Positions 1-8,573 of a stretch of 14,248 bases of DNA are shown here, one piece after another. The stretch lies in assembly GCA_900128395.1 (NCBI GenBank), contig LT649755.1, forward strand, positions 1 through 14,248, given 5' to 3'. The stretch comes from Stramenopiles sp. TOSAG23-2 (taxonomy: Eukaryota > Sar). Every line of letters begins with the position of its first letter. Within the stretch, counting starts at the first letter, position 1. The notes beneath the pieces were generated by a model. That model ran no database searches and was not told where the DNA came from. It saw only the letters and a list, made by a program, of their open reading frames with translations. Position numbers and translations under genes: made by a program.

Positions 1-109
1 CAATGATGAGCCATTCCAGTCCTATTTTCATACTGTATTATTAGAAGACCTGGATAGAGTCGCTCTTGTATACCACAATGCTATGCTTATGCTATTACAC
101 CTCCCTTGC
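1..109 (+). repeat. Left arm of a 109-bp inverted repeat (copy of a signal-peptide 5' end)
   Basis: Bases 1-109 are the reverse complement of 1552-1660 (pair sum 1661) with one mismatch, base 56 against base 1605. Homology stops after base 109 and may run off the window at base 1. The mismatch turns the start ATG of the 654-1607 gene into ATA here. A second in-frame ATG at 78-80 still opens a 17-codon frame (78-131) with the same hydrophobic stretch, MLCLCYYTSLA, before new sequence and a TAG. This is seen directly. Whether the arm is transcribed is unknown. Confidence 0.95.
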
Positions 110-653
110 TGGTCAATCACCGGTCTCATAGTTATAGAATAGTGGTAGCTAGTTTTGGTGAAAAGTGTTGGTTTTCACAGTTCACAGCTATCATGGTCTT
201 TTCTAGAGAGGATCCGCTCTATAATAGCCTTTTCTTGTACTACTTATACTACACTCTTCCTAAAGTCGTGATCGACCTATCAATACTATACGGTCTCTGG
301 AGTTCAAGTGGAAACTTACCGTCCATCAGAATTGGTTGAATAGAAATGGCATAGAGGCACCTTGAATTGGAAGGGTGTAATTCGTTTTAGAGTCGTTTTT
401 TGTTAATATTTTTGCATATTTGGTGTGTGTATAAAGTCAAGTGAGAGTGTCAGGTACAACGTGAAAAAAGGATTTTATGGGTCTCATCACTATGTTGTAA
501 TATATCTCAAAAGAACATATTAAAGAAGATATGTTTTTTACATTAAAAATGTAAACGCTTTTACACGTCGAATTTTATTACACTCTGCTGATATGTTCTT
601 CTGACACGTATTTAATGACATCAACACTATGATATGCACACATCTCATATTTT
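110..653. other. Intergenic, no supported gene
   Basis: This stretch lies between the left inverted-repeat arm and the stop of the secreted-protein gene. The frame running through 106-339 has no ATG near its start and matches no family I know. The 340-653 part is AT-rich and would hold the 3' end of the minus-strand gene. I see no RNA gene or domain here. Confidence 0.5.
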
Positions 654-1607
654 TTAAACACCAAGTTTCATTCTTAAAGAATCGGTATAAATCCATTCCA
701 TTGCACGTGCTGGTGATAATAATTTACAATAATGCATACCAGTTGGAAGATATTTGCTATGAACCGGAAAATCGCCTACAACAAATGTCCATGATTGTAC
801 TTCAATATGCGATTGACCATTTTTACCATTGTTAACACGATTGTATACCAATGTCTTTTCAATCCATTGTGGACCTTTTAAACCAATTGGTGCTTCTTTA
901 TCATCCACCATTACAAATGGTTCCCCACTCGCTTCAAAACGTTTTCTTACACTTTCTTCTGCATTATTCAATGCCCATTGCCATGCTTCTTCATTTGCAC
1001 TTCTACACAAAGTATAATTTTTATCCACATTTGATGATGGTTTTAAACCAACTGCTTTGTATAATGTAGTTCGTGATTTCATTTTTGTTCGTAATTCCAA
1101 TGCACTTAATGGAGCACCACTTGTAGTATTTGGAAATAAATTACCAGAACCTGGGAAATTTTCCGTCAACGTAGTTACATTTAAAGTACAACCAGATGGA
1201 TCTCCACATTTATTCCAAATGTGTGGCAAGTGAAATGGGTGCACGTCACTTACACTATGAAATGCATCTGCTGCAATTAATTTAAAACCAACATCTGCAG
1301 CACCACTTACAAGTGGAAATGCATAATCTTCAACCCAATCACTACCACAAATACAAGATGATGATGGTAAAGGTGATGGTGGCTTTGCAGGACCAGGTGG
1401 TAATGAAAAATCAGGATATTTTGGATAATTACACTTTGAATTTGTTGGGAAATCACTATTACAAACATCTTGTCCAGTATGCGATGAACCTTCAAGTTGT
1501 AATGCTTTTAAGACCGGGCCAGCTAATTTTAATGCCAATGCTTTTGATTCTGCAAGGGAGGTGTAATAGCATAAGCATAGCATTGTGGTATACAAGAGCG
1601 ACTCCAT
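654..1607 (-). CDS. Predicted secreted protein of unknown family, Cys-rich, 317 aa
   Basis: I do not recognise the family. The N-terminus (residues 1-19) is hydrophobic and ends in TSLA, which looks like a signal peptide with cleavage near residue 19. The mature part has eight cysteines (49, 59, 85, 87, 134, 140, 201, 294), a Pro/Ser-rich linker at about 68-83 and three N-glycosylation sequons (143, 160, 197), all fitting an extracellular or luminal protein. The C-terminal 110 residues look globular, with notable stretches AWQWALNNAEESVRKRF and MHYCKLLSPARAMEWIYTDS. There are no transmembrane segments after the signal. The first ATG (1605-1607) was chosen because it gives the full signal peptide; ATG at codon 9 would also work. 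The signal-peptide codons lie inside the right inverted-repeat arm. TTGCAG at its boundary could instead be a splice acceptor, in which case the true first exon lies elsewhere. The gene is divergent from CUL1. That it is a real gene is likely; its function is unknown. Confidence 0.7.
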   Translation of the reverse strand: MESLLYTTMLCLCYYTSLAESKALALKLAGPVLKALQLEGSSHTGQDVCNSDFPTNSKCNYPKYPDFSLPPGPAKPPSPLPSSSCICGSDWVEDYAFPLVSGAADVGFKLIAADAFHSVSDVHPFHLPHIWNKCGDPSGCTLNVTTLTENFPGSGNLFPNTTSGAPLSALELRTKMKSRTTLYKAVGLKPSSNVDKNYTLCRSANEEAWQWALNNAEESVRKRFEASGEPFVMVDDKEAPIGLKGPQWIEKTLVYNRVNNGKNGQSHIEVQSWTFVVGDFPVHSKYLPTGMHYCKLLSPARAMEWIYTDSLRMKLGV

Positions 1608-1660
1608 CCAGGTCTTCTAATAATACAGTATGAAAATAGGACTGGAATGGCTCATCATTG
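1552..1660 (-). repeat. Right arm of the 109-bp inverted repeat
   Basis: This is the reverse complement of bases 1-109 with a single mismatch at 1605, the G of the start ATG of the minus-strand secreted-protein gene. The arm covers about 53 bp of upstream sequence and 56 bp of coding sequence (the signal peptide). The two arms point inward and enclose 1,442 bp. Confidence 0.95.
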
Positions 1661-2003
1661 ATAAAATAGAACAACACCCAACACCAAAATAATGAATGAA
1701 TGAAAAAGAAATCATTTTAGAACTAAAAACATTGAATGACGGACGACAGAGAGAAAAGATATCAAAACGATATAGGAAAAGTAACTTGAAACAACAAATA
1801 CAATCAAACGTTATTTTATTCTTTTTTCTTTTTATTGATATCATTGTTATTTGACAACGAATATTGCAATATACATATATATATATAGATAGATAGATAG
1901 ATATCTATTATATAATATAGTCTAATTGTTTCATTAATAATTATTTCAATTAAATACGAGAAGCTTATAAACAAATCAAAAAAAACAAAGAATAATTATC
2001 AAC
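1661..2003. promoter_or_regulatory. Divergent intergenic region between the secreted-protein gene and CUL1
   Basis: Both neighbours start from here, so it should hold both promoters (inference from layout). Visible landmarks are an AT dinucleotide run (about 1871-1886), a short GATA tetranucleotide run (about 1887-1903) and A-rich sequence directly before the CUL1 ATG. No specific factor site can be named. Confidence 0.4.
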
Positions 2004-4247
2004 ATGGCATCTTCTACTAAAGAGATTATACCGTTGGAAAAAGGATGGAAAGATATCATACAGATGTTAGGGTTGTTAACAGAGATGATGAAGAACGATT
2101 TTGATCAGAATAAAGGTCGTGCCTTTGATAATAAACAATATATGGAAGTATACAATAGTGTATATAATATGTGTACACAGCGTACACCCCACAATTGGTC
2201 CGCACCACTGTATGAAAGACATGGTGACTTTACACGTGAATATTTGACGAAAGAAGTATTGGCGTCGTTAAAGGCCACATCTAACACTCATATTTTAGAA
2301 CAACTTGAGCGTCGTTGGGGACATCATAAAATCATGGTGAAATGGATGTCTAAATTCTTCATGTATTTAGACAGATTCTATGTACAACACCACACGGTAC
2401 CTAAATTAAAAGAGTGCGGTATGAACGACTTCAAAAGTATTGTTTATCAAAATATAAAAGCCAATACAACAAAGGAAATCTTAAGTGTCATTCGCAATGA
2501 TCGTGATGGACTAAATATTGATAAAAATTTAATCAAGAAAATCGTTGCTGTATATGAAAGGATGGGAATGGAATCATTGGATACATATACTGCTGATTTG
2601 GAAAAGGCCTTATTGGAAGAAACACGTTTGTACTATAGCCAAAAAGGATTGGAATGGTTGAGTGCATATGATACCCCTAGTTATTTGCAAAAGGCGGAAG
2701 AGGCATTTCAAAAGGAAAGTGATCGTGTGAAAGCATATTTAATTGGTGCTACAGAGAAAAAAATAGCAAAAGTATGTGAAGATGAATTGCTGGAGAAACA
2801 CGAAGAGGCATTGATAACGAAAGAAGGTAGTGGTTGCAAAGCATTGTTGGAAAATAAACGTAATGAACATTTAAGTAGAATGTTTCGTTTATTTAGTAAA
2901 ATTCCCAATGGTTTGGAGCCAATTGCTAAATTAGTCAGAGAACATATTGAGGAGAAAGGAAAGGAGATCGTCGATGCCCGTGCAAGTCAAGTGAAGGAGG
3001 CTGGTAAAGACAATGCGAACGATCCAACATTCGTGAAAGCTTTGATGAAATTGCATGATCATTTCAATGCAACAGTTGAAAATCAATTTTGTCAAAACCC
3101 ATTGTTTCAAAAGGCTATGAAAGAAGCATTTGAAGTGTTTATAAACAATGATGTCGGGGACCATACAAATGCAGAAATGTTAGCGTCGTATTGTGATCGT
3201 TTTTTGAAAACTGGTGGGGAACGAATGACGGAAGAGCAAGTCGAGCAAGAGTTGGAAAAAGTAGTACAATTATTTACATATTTACAAGACAAAGATTTAT
3301 TTGCTGAAATTTATCGTAATTTACTTGCAAAGCGTTTATTAAATAAACGTAGTGCTAGTGACGATGCGGAAAAAAGTATGATTTCCATGTTGAAATTACG
3401 TTGTGGTTCACAATTCACACAAAAAATGGAAGGGATGATCAGCGATTTAGCAATTGGGAAAGAACATTTATTAAAATTTAAACAATTCCGTGAAACTGAT
3501 GAAAGCAAGAATGAGATTGATTTCTCCGTGCAAGTTTTAACCACTGGTTATTGGCCGACGTATGTAGCGATGGATTTAACAATGCCAAATAATATGCAAC
3601 AATGCCTTGATGGATTTGCAAAATATTACGATAAAGATACAAATCACAGACGATTGACCTGGGTATATAGTCTTGGAGGTTGTAATGTACGTATGAAATG
3701 TGGTAAAAGTTCTTATGATTTATCGGTAACGACCTTGCAAGCAGCATTATTAAATATGTTTTCTGATTTTGATGGGACGTATTCATTTGATGAAATAACT
3801 GCAGGCTTAAATTTAACGCATAAAGATCCGGCACAAGCAAAATTAATTGTTAAAAAAATTTTACACTCACTTAGTTGTGGAAAACATAAAGTTTTAAGGA
3901 AAGATCCAAAGTCAAAAAAGATTGAAACTACTGATAAATTTTCAGTCAATGCTAAATTTAAAGCGAAGCAAAAACGTTTGCGTATTCCAATGGCATCCTT
4001 GGAAAGTTCACACAATGCAAAAAAAGTTGAAGAGGATAGGACCCATACTATTGAAGCTGCAATTGTACGTATTATGAAAGCTAGGGGTGAATTGAAACAT
4101 AATGATTTAATGGCAGAAGTCATTAAACAATTAAGCTTTTTCAAACCAAGGCTTAAAGTTGTTAAACGATGTATTGAAAAGTTAATTGAACGTGAATTTT
4201 TGGAACGTCATTCTGAGAAGCCAGGTCATTATCGTTACTTAGCATAA
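2004..4247 (+). CDS. CUL1: Cullin-1-type scaffold of an SCF ubiquitin ligase
   Basis: Cullins hold a RING protein (RBX1) at the C-terminus and substrate adaptors at the N-terminus to build ubiquitin ligases. This 747-residue protein has normal family length. The N-terminal cullin repeats include YMEVYNSVYNMCT (46-58), very like the SKP1-binding helix of animal and plant CUL1, which favours CUL1 over CUL3 or CUL4. The cullin homology domain begins around 400 and carries LFAEIYRNLLAKRLLN (about 430-446). The C-terminal winged helix has the neddylation motif IVRIMK with Lys692 as the predicted NEDD8 acceptor, and the protein ends in YRYLA, matching the usual YLA terminus. The ATG sits in an A-rich context, and there is no intron or frame break. 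It is divergent from the secreted-protein gene and convergent with the CSTPP1-like gene. The family is certain and the CUL1 subtype very likely. Confidence 0.95.
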   Translation: MASSTKEIIPLEKGWKDIIQMLGLLTEMMKNDFDQNKGRAFDNKQYMEVYNSVYNMCTQRTPHNWSAPLYERHGDFTREYLTKEVLASLKATSNTHILEQLERRWGHHKIMVKWMSKFFMYLDRFYVQHHTVPKLKECGMNDFKSIVYQNIKANTTKEILSVIRNDRDGLNIDKNLIKKIVAVYERMGMESLDTYTADLEKALLEETRLYYSQKGLEWLSAYDTPSYLQKAEEAFQKESDRVKAYLIGATEKKIAKVCEDELLEKHEEALITKEGSGCKALLENKRNEHLSRMFRLFSKIPNGLEPIAKLVREHIEEKGKEIVDARASQVKEAGKDNANDPTFVKALMKLHDHFNATVENQFCQNPLFQKAMKEAFEVFINNDVGDHTNAEMLASYCDRFLKTGGERMTEEQVEQELEKVVQLFTYLQDKDLFAEIYRNLLAKRLLNKRSASDDAEKSMISMLKLRCGSQFTQKMEGMISDLAIGKEHLLKFKQFRETDESKNEIDFSVQVLTTGYWPTYVAMDLTMPNNMQQCLDGFAKYYDKDTNHRRLTWVYSLGGCNVRMKCGKSSYDLSVTTLQAALLNMFSDFDGTYSFDEITAGLNLTHKDPAQAKLIVKKILHSLSCGKHKVLRKDPKSKKIETTDKFSVNAKFKAKQKRLRIPMASLESSHNAKKVEEDRTHTIEAAIVRIMKARGELKHNDLMAEVIKQLSFFKPRLKVVKRCIEKLIEREFLERHSEKPGHYRYLA

Positions 4248-4319
4248 TTTTTTAATATGGGCAAATACCATAATATATAATGTAATATATCGCCATGACA
4301 ATCAGACACACTTGTTCTT

Positions 4320-4337
4320 ATAATACGCGCGTATTAT
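4320..4337. repeat. Perfect 18-bp palindrome centred on GCGC
   Basis: The sequence ATAATACGCGCGTATTAT reads the same on both strands. It is a CG-rich core in an AT-rich spacer, about 70 bp after the CUL1 stop. It could be a 3'-end structure or a protein-binding site; neither can be shown from the sequence. Confidence 0.85.
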
Positions 4338-4501
4338 TAAACGTGTGTAAACATAAAAAGAAAAGGCATTTAATTGATATTTTGAGATAAAAACGTGAGT
4401 GCGAGGGAGGAGAAAAGAAAATTTTATAAAAAATGTTTTTTCAGATATATCATAATAAAAATATACTCTCTAGAATATTTATATCATTTTATTTTAAAAT
4501 A

Positions 4502-4540
4502 TTTTATACGAACACGTACGATTCGTACTTCCGTATAAAA
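4502..4540. repeat. Nested hairpin between convergent genes
   Basis: The outer arms TTTTATACG (4502-4510) and CGTATAAAA (4532-4540) enclose inner arms GTACG (4516-4520) and CGTAC (4524-4528) around ATT. Both arm pairs are perfect. It lies about midway between the CUL1 and CSTPP1-like stops, so a role in transcript ends is possible but unproven. Confidence 0.75.
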
Positions 4541-4730
4541 CACACACGCTTTTGTTTTTTTGTATTTTTAGCTACGTAAAATTTTAACCCACAGATCATT
4601 TTGTATTTTTAAAAAATATTTTAATATTTTTTTATCATTTTGAAATTAAATTATCATATGATACATGCTTATATTATATATATAATATATTAATAATAAA
4701 AAAGAGATATCATACCGTAATTTCACTTTT

Positions 4731-5990
4731 TTACCTTCTACTCCTACTTCTTGATTTTCTTCGTTTACTACTATTTCCTTCCTGGCTATTACTAAATTTA
4801 CTGCTTGTACTTGATTTACCTTTTGTAGTGGTTTCAGTATTGCTAGTCTCATTAGATTCACGTAATTGTGTTAATAATGTACGTGCTAATGCAGCTCGAC
4901 GTTCATCTTTGCGTCTTGGAAATACTGCTGTTTCAACTAAACCGGGTAACATTGCTCCATTTTTACTCTTTAATTGTCTTAATAATACATCTTGCTGCAA
5001 TATAGACGATAACATTTCACTCCATGTGATTGGTTTACTATCCCAACTTTCTATTTCTTTTTCATTGGCTCTAGTCTTATCTAAATCACTATTATCATTT
5101 GCCTCATCGTTTTTTTTCGATAATTCATCTGCTACTATGCGATTCAATGATTTAGTACCATTATTTAATTTTGATGATGGGCTTTTGCCATCCCGTTTCA
5201 ACGAATTTGTATTATCATCCATTTCTTCTTCTTTTTTCTTTTTCATCTTCTGATTGATTAAAGACATAGGTGCTTTCGTTAAAAAAATAGCAGCAGATAT
5301 GACATGGACAGGTGGATATACAACAGATAGTTTTTTCGGTCTATTTTTACTTTCAGCAAGTGCTAATACGATACTACTTGATGCACTAATATCATCGGTT
5401 TTATAACATATTAATCGAATAGCTGTTACAAAGTCTCCTAACGGAACGGTGTCAGGAGTCGTCACGCTACGACTCCGTCGATTAGTATTGGCCATCGCAT
5501 TAAATATAGAACGTATTTCTTTGAAAAATTCATGGTAAAAAAAATAAATCATAACCATTCTTGAAATTGTACCATAGTTATAACCTTCATCTTTCAAGCC
5601 ATTCAAAGCTTCACCTACAACGGATTTAGGAAAATCTGGACATACAAAACATAATAATTGGTGATAATCATCTGGGGTTAAACTTTCAGAATCTGATAAA
5701 TGCGGATAACAATTTCCTAAATGCGATATAAATGCTAAACGATTTCGCTGCGTTGCAGATATATAGGCATATTCCCTGGAACATACATTATCACCATTAA
5801 TAATACTTTTAAAATATTCATAGACGGTAGTTATAGGCCTTTCATCACGCCGTCCTAATACTAATTTTACAGCATCTTTTACATATAAATGCAATTGATG
5901 TTTCTCCACATAATCCTCCGGTGATAGATCTTTTTTCGCGGAACCATCCCCATCCAATGAAACGTTTTCAAACAGTGCAAATTGTGCCAT
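4731..5990 (-). CDS. CSTPP1: CSTPP1 (C11orf49)-like protein with Ser/Arg-rich tail
   Basis: Human CSTPP1/C11orf49 is a centriolar-satellite regulator of the tubulin polyglutamylase complex. The N-terminal half here matches my recollection of that family: a YVEKHQLHLYVKDAV block (27-41), YEYFKSIINGDN (57-68), an ISATQRNRLAF segment (77-87), YHQLLCFVCPDFP (109-121) and an FYHEFFKEIRSIF segment (151-163). The order and spacing agree with the human protein. The 240-320 part is charged, low-complexity and probably disordered. A helical stretch follows (about 322-380), and the last ten residues are KRRKSRSRSRR-like, resembling an RS or nuclear-localisation tail. The ATG at 5990 sits in ACCATGG context. 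An AGGTAAAA sequence spans the stop and could be a 5' splice site, so the true C-terminus might differ. The homology call comes from remembered sequence and has not been searched. Confidence 0.72.
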   Translation of the reverse strand: MAQFALFENVSLDGDGSAKKDLSPEDYVEKHQLHLYVKDAVKLVLGRRDERPITTVYEYFKSIINGDNVCSREYAYISATQRNRLAFISHLGNCYPHLSDSESLTPDDYHQLLCFVCPDFPKSVVGEALNGLKDEGYNYGTISRMVMIYFFYHEFFKEIRSIFNAMANTNRRSRSVTTPDTVPLGDFVTAIRLICYKTDDISASSSIVLALAESKNRPKKLSVVYPPVHVISAAIFLTKAPMSLINQKMKKKKEEEMDDNTNSLKRDGKSPSSKLNNGTKSLNRIVADELSKKNDEANDNSDLDKTRANEKEIESWDSKPITWSEMLSSILQQDVLLRQLKSKNGAMLPGLVETAVFPRRKDERRAALARTLLTQLRESNETSNTETTTKGKSSTSSKFSNSQEGNSSKRRKSRSRSRR

Positions 5991-6399
5991 GGTTGTTTAA
6001 ATTTTTTTAATTAAATCGAAGAGATACATTGATTGATATATCATTCTGTATTATATCATATTCTGTATTATTATTTTGTATTTTATATACAACAAAAATA
6101 TATATATTTTAATTTAATTACACTTTTTTTTGAATTTTAAAAAATTATTAACAAAAAACCTTAAACGTTTTTAGTTTTTTTTGGCAGAGACATTACAGAT
6201 GTACCTGGTATAATACCAAGCCAGCCCAGCCAGCTGGGCCAGCAAGCGGGCAAGAGTAACAAATATATATCGTCAGTTTAAGTTAGTTTATTAATATGTG
6301 GAGGAAAGATTATTTTTTCTTTTCTCTTTCTCTCTTTTGTGAACCATATGATATCATACATTTTATTTTGTTTTAACGTACATATACATATGTGTATTT
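5991..6399. other. Spacer between two minus-strand genes, with a GC-rich island
   Basis: This is the upstream region of the CSTPP1-like gene and the downstream region of the LCAT-like gene. It is mostly A/T runs. A GC-rich patch (about 6201-6255) stands out and contains a perfect stem, GCCCAGC (6224-6230) with GCTGGGC (6233-6239). No gene is visible. Confidence 0.5.
6224..6239. repeat. GC-rich 7-bp-arm hairpin
   Basis: GCCCAGC and GCTGGGC are separated by CA, inside a GC-rich island in AT-rich DNA. The adjacent sequence at 6201-6219 recurs with one change at 8008-8026, so the island may be a remnant of a dispersed repeat (inference). Confidence 0.6.
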
Positions 6400-7722
6400 T
6401 TACAACCCTAATAATTCTGCAATTTTGTTTAAAGCACCTTGATCGGATAAAATACCCATATGTGTCACGCCATTAAATGTATTGTATGTGAAATTATATT
6501 TATTTTCCAATAAATCATCTCTCCATACAAGTGCACGTGCTAATGAACGATTTGGTACTGTACCATCTCCATCATTTTCATTAAATACTTCAACAGGTGG
6601 CGGCGCTGATTTTCCCATTTCAATATCTTTAAAATCAACATTATATATATATCCATTCGGTGTTTTCACACCACTCCCTCTTAATACATGTGTGCTTACA
6701 TCTGGTGATTTTGAAAATACATCATCCCCAAGAGTTAATTCCAATAAGTTATTATCCACAGTAAAACTTTTTGCATTATTCAACGAGGGAAAATCACCAA
6801 ACAATTCAATCCAGTCATTACTTGTATAATTTTTACTTTTTGTTCGAACAATTATTTCATTTCCACTCCATAAATTTTTTTGTGGAAATAACCATGGTCC
6901 ACTAGCACATGTACTTTGTACTGGCCAAAAAATGGACTGTTTCACCACAGGGGCATCAAAATTATCACCTGAAACCATTGCTCTTATTGTATTTACACTA
7001 CCACCAAACGGAGGTGAAGTTGGAATGAAATTTGCTAGATATGTATCTTTCCATTCTTTTGTTTGTAATTGAAGAAAATGCAATGCTACTGGACCTCCCA
7101 TACTATGAGTTATAATACTAACACGTTGATTGTTATTTTTTCCATATGTCGTTTCCACTAATTTCTTTAATTTTGCATAATATGGTAATGAATCATCACC
7201 ACTAAATGTTTTCATAGTTGATAAACCATCCGCAGCAAGTCTCCAATCGTATGGTGCGCCTACTAAATTTACTCCAACTTCATAACCGTATTTTGTTGTA
7301 AGTAATTTGATCAACTCGTAATAATATTCTACTTTTTTCAACCCAGGATCAAGATATTGTATACCTCCAACATTACCCCAATCAACGGATCCATCAATGT
7401 CGACTCCCATTGCATTATGATATTGCTTTGTACTTGTATTATATTGTAAAACAATATTATGAAAGAAACAATCAATATTTTCTGGCAATAATTGATGCAA
7501 CGATAACCAAATGCTAAACCATTTATTTTTACTATCTGTCTTACATATCCAATGTGGTTCAACTGCATTGTTTAATCTAGCATTAAAACTACTTCCAGCT
7601 AAACCATTTAAAAGAATAACTGGTGGACGAGCAGTCGTAGAACCAACTACATTGTTCGTAGTAGTACACAAAACAAAAATGGTTATAATTAATAATGTTA
7701 CCGAAGAAGAAGAAAATCTCAT
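6400..7722 (-). CDS. LCAT / lysosomal phospholipase A2 (PLA2G15)-like acyltransferase-lipase
   Basis: Members of this alpha/beta-hydrolase family cleave the acyl chain of phospholipids and pass it to water, cholesterol or ceramide, in lysosomes or outside the cell. At 440 residues it has usual family length. A signal peptide covers about residues 1-28. The oxyanion-hole region is PPVILLNGLAGS (33-44). An early cysteine pair, Cys60 and Cys85, is in the place of the family disulphide, and GAPYDWR (155-161) is characteristic. The nucleophile is Ser207 in THSMGGP, the acid Asp386 in DGDGTVP and the base His421 in GVTHMG, so the triad is complete. N-glycosylation sequons are at 95, 298, 391 and 410. 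The ATG gives the signal peptide directly and no intron is needed. Whether it acts as PLA2G15, LCAT or a protist-specific relative cannot be decided, so no symbol is given. Confidence 0.93.
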   Translation of the reverse strand: MRFSSSSVTLLIITIFVLCTTTNNVVGSTTARPPVILLNGLAGSSFNARLNNAVEPHWICKTDSKNKWFSIWLSLHQLLPENIDCFFHNIVLQYNTSTKQYHNAMGVDIDGSVDWGNVGGIQYLDPGLKKVEYYYELIKLLTTKYGYEVGVNLVGAPYDWRLAADGLSTMKTFSGDDSLPYYAKLKKLVETTYGKNNNQRVSIITHSMGGPVALHFLQLQTKEWKDTYLANFIPTSPPFGGSVNTIRAMVSGDNFDAPVVKQSIFWPVQSTCASGPWLFPQKNLWSGNEIIVRTKSKNYTSNDWIELFGDFPSLNNAKSFTVDNNLLELTLGDDVFSKSPDVSTHVLRGSGVKTPNGYIYNVDFKDIEMGKSAPPPVEVFNENDGDGTVPNRSLARALVWRDDLLENKYNFTYNTFNGVTHMGILSDQGALNKIAELLGL

Positions 7723-8405
7723 TGTTTTAGACTATCAAATTAATTATTAAAAAAATTTTTTTTCGCTGTTCTTTTGCTATTTTCGTTTGTTTTTGAATAT
7801 ATATATATGTCGCTCTGCTTTTTTTTATTCTTTCTTATATCTTTTTGTCAATGCACACGTAGCTAGTTCATAGATGTCATATGTCTATATAGTAAAGTTT
7901 GATAAATTTTTTTTCAACTCTGTGTTCTTCGAATAGCACAATACCCAAGTTACAATATATAGAAGTTATAATAATATGATGACGTATGCACTAATTACAC
8001 TATAATAGTACCAGGTATAATACCAACATGATATTGAAATTCTTGATTTTTTTTTAAGTTCCAGCCGCCTCCCAGACCTCAAATGCACGATTTTGTCCTT
8101 GATGTCATAGTGTCGATTGATCCAAGTATACAATATTCCTATCACAATCTCAAAAAATACATAATATAGACACAGCCCTAAAATTGTGAAAACCAGAAAA
8201 AGGAGATGTGCAGATTGCCTGGATTGATGCGCGTACACATTTTACTTGTACATTTTAGCACTTTACTAATAAATATATAAGTTATAGTTGATACGGCCCT
8301 GGAAGATGTAGAGAGAGAGATATTTGATTAGAGAGAGATCAATGATACATAGTATGAACAACAACCATGAAACATGTCTTTGAAAAAGATGCAACAAATG
8401 CGACA
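7723..8405. other. Intergenic, no supported gene
   Basis: This is the upstream region of the LCAT-like gene, followed by accessory DNA. A minus-strand 90-codon frame (7966-8238) is rich in hydrophobic residues but matches nothing I know. A plus-strand stretch around 8057-8170 is less AT-rich and also open, with no recognisable motif. A GTACCAGGTATAATACCAA element at 8008-8026 echoes 6201-6219. Confidence 0.4.
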
Positions 8406-8573
8406 ATAAATCCATTGTATATACAAAAAAATACATCTGTAGAAACGACAACAACAGAAACAAATATTAAATTATCCTACCATTGGATTATTTTTCGTGA
8501 TAAATCCATTGTATATACAAAAAAATACATCTGTAGAAACGACAACAACAGAAACAAATATTAAATTATCCTA
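8406..8573 (+). repeat. Direct duplication of a 74-bp segment (8406-8479 and 8500-8573)
   Basis: The two 74-bp copies are identical and separated by 20 bp (period 94). The period is not a multiple of three, so a frame running through copy 1 enters copy 2 in a different frame and soon stops. The end of copy 2 overlaps the start of the leucine-rich-repeat scrap, so the duplication may have damaged an older gene. Confidence 0.92.

Larger units (their letters stand above)
4248..4730. other. Convergent 3' intergenic region of CUL1 and the CSTPP1-like gene
   Basis: This very AT-rich spacer lies between two converging genes, so both transcripts should end here. It contains no coding frame I would support. 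Two palindromes at 4320-4337 and 4502-4540 are listed separately. Confidence 0.6.

Noticed and set aside
106-339. 77-codon plus-strand frame after the left inverted-repeat arm
   Set aside because: It has no ATG start, is not in the frame of the surviving signal-peptide ATG (78-131), and matches no known family.
4646-4861. Minus-strand frame overlapping the 3' end of the CSTPP1-like gene
   Set aside because: It is a shadow of the real gene in another frame; the downstream part is simple AT-rich sequence.
7966-8238. 90-codon minus-strand frame with hydrophobic stretches
   Set aside because: AT-rich DNA often gives Phe/Leu/Ile/Tyr-rich frames by chance; there is no motif and it overlaps the 8008-8026 repeat element.
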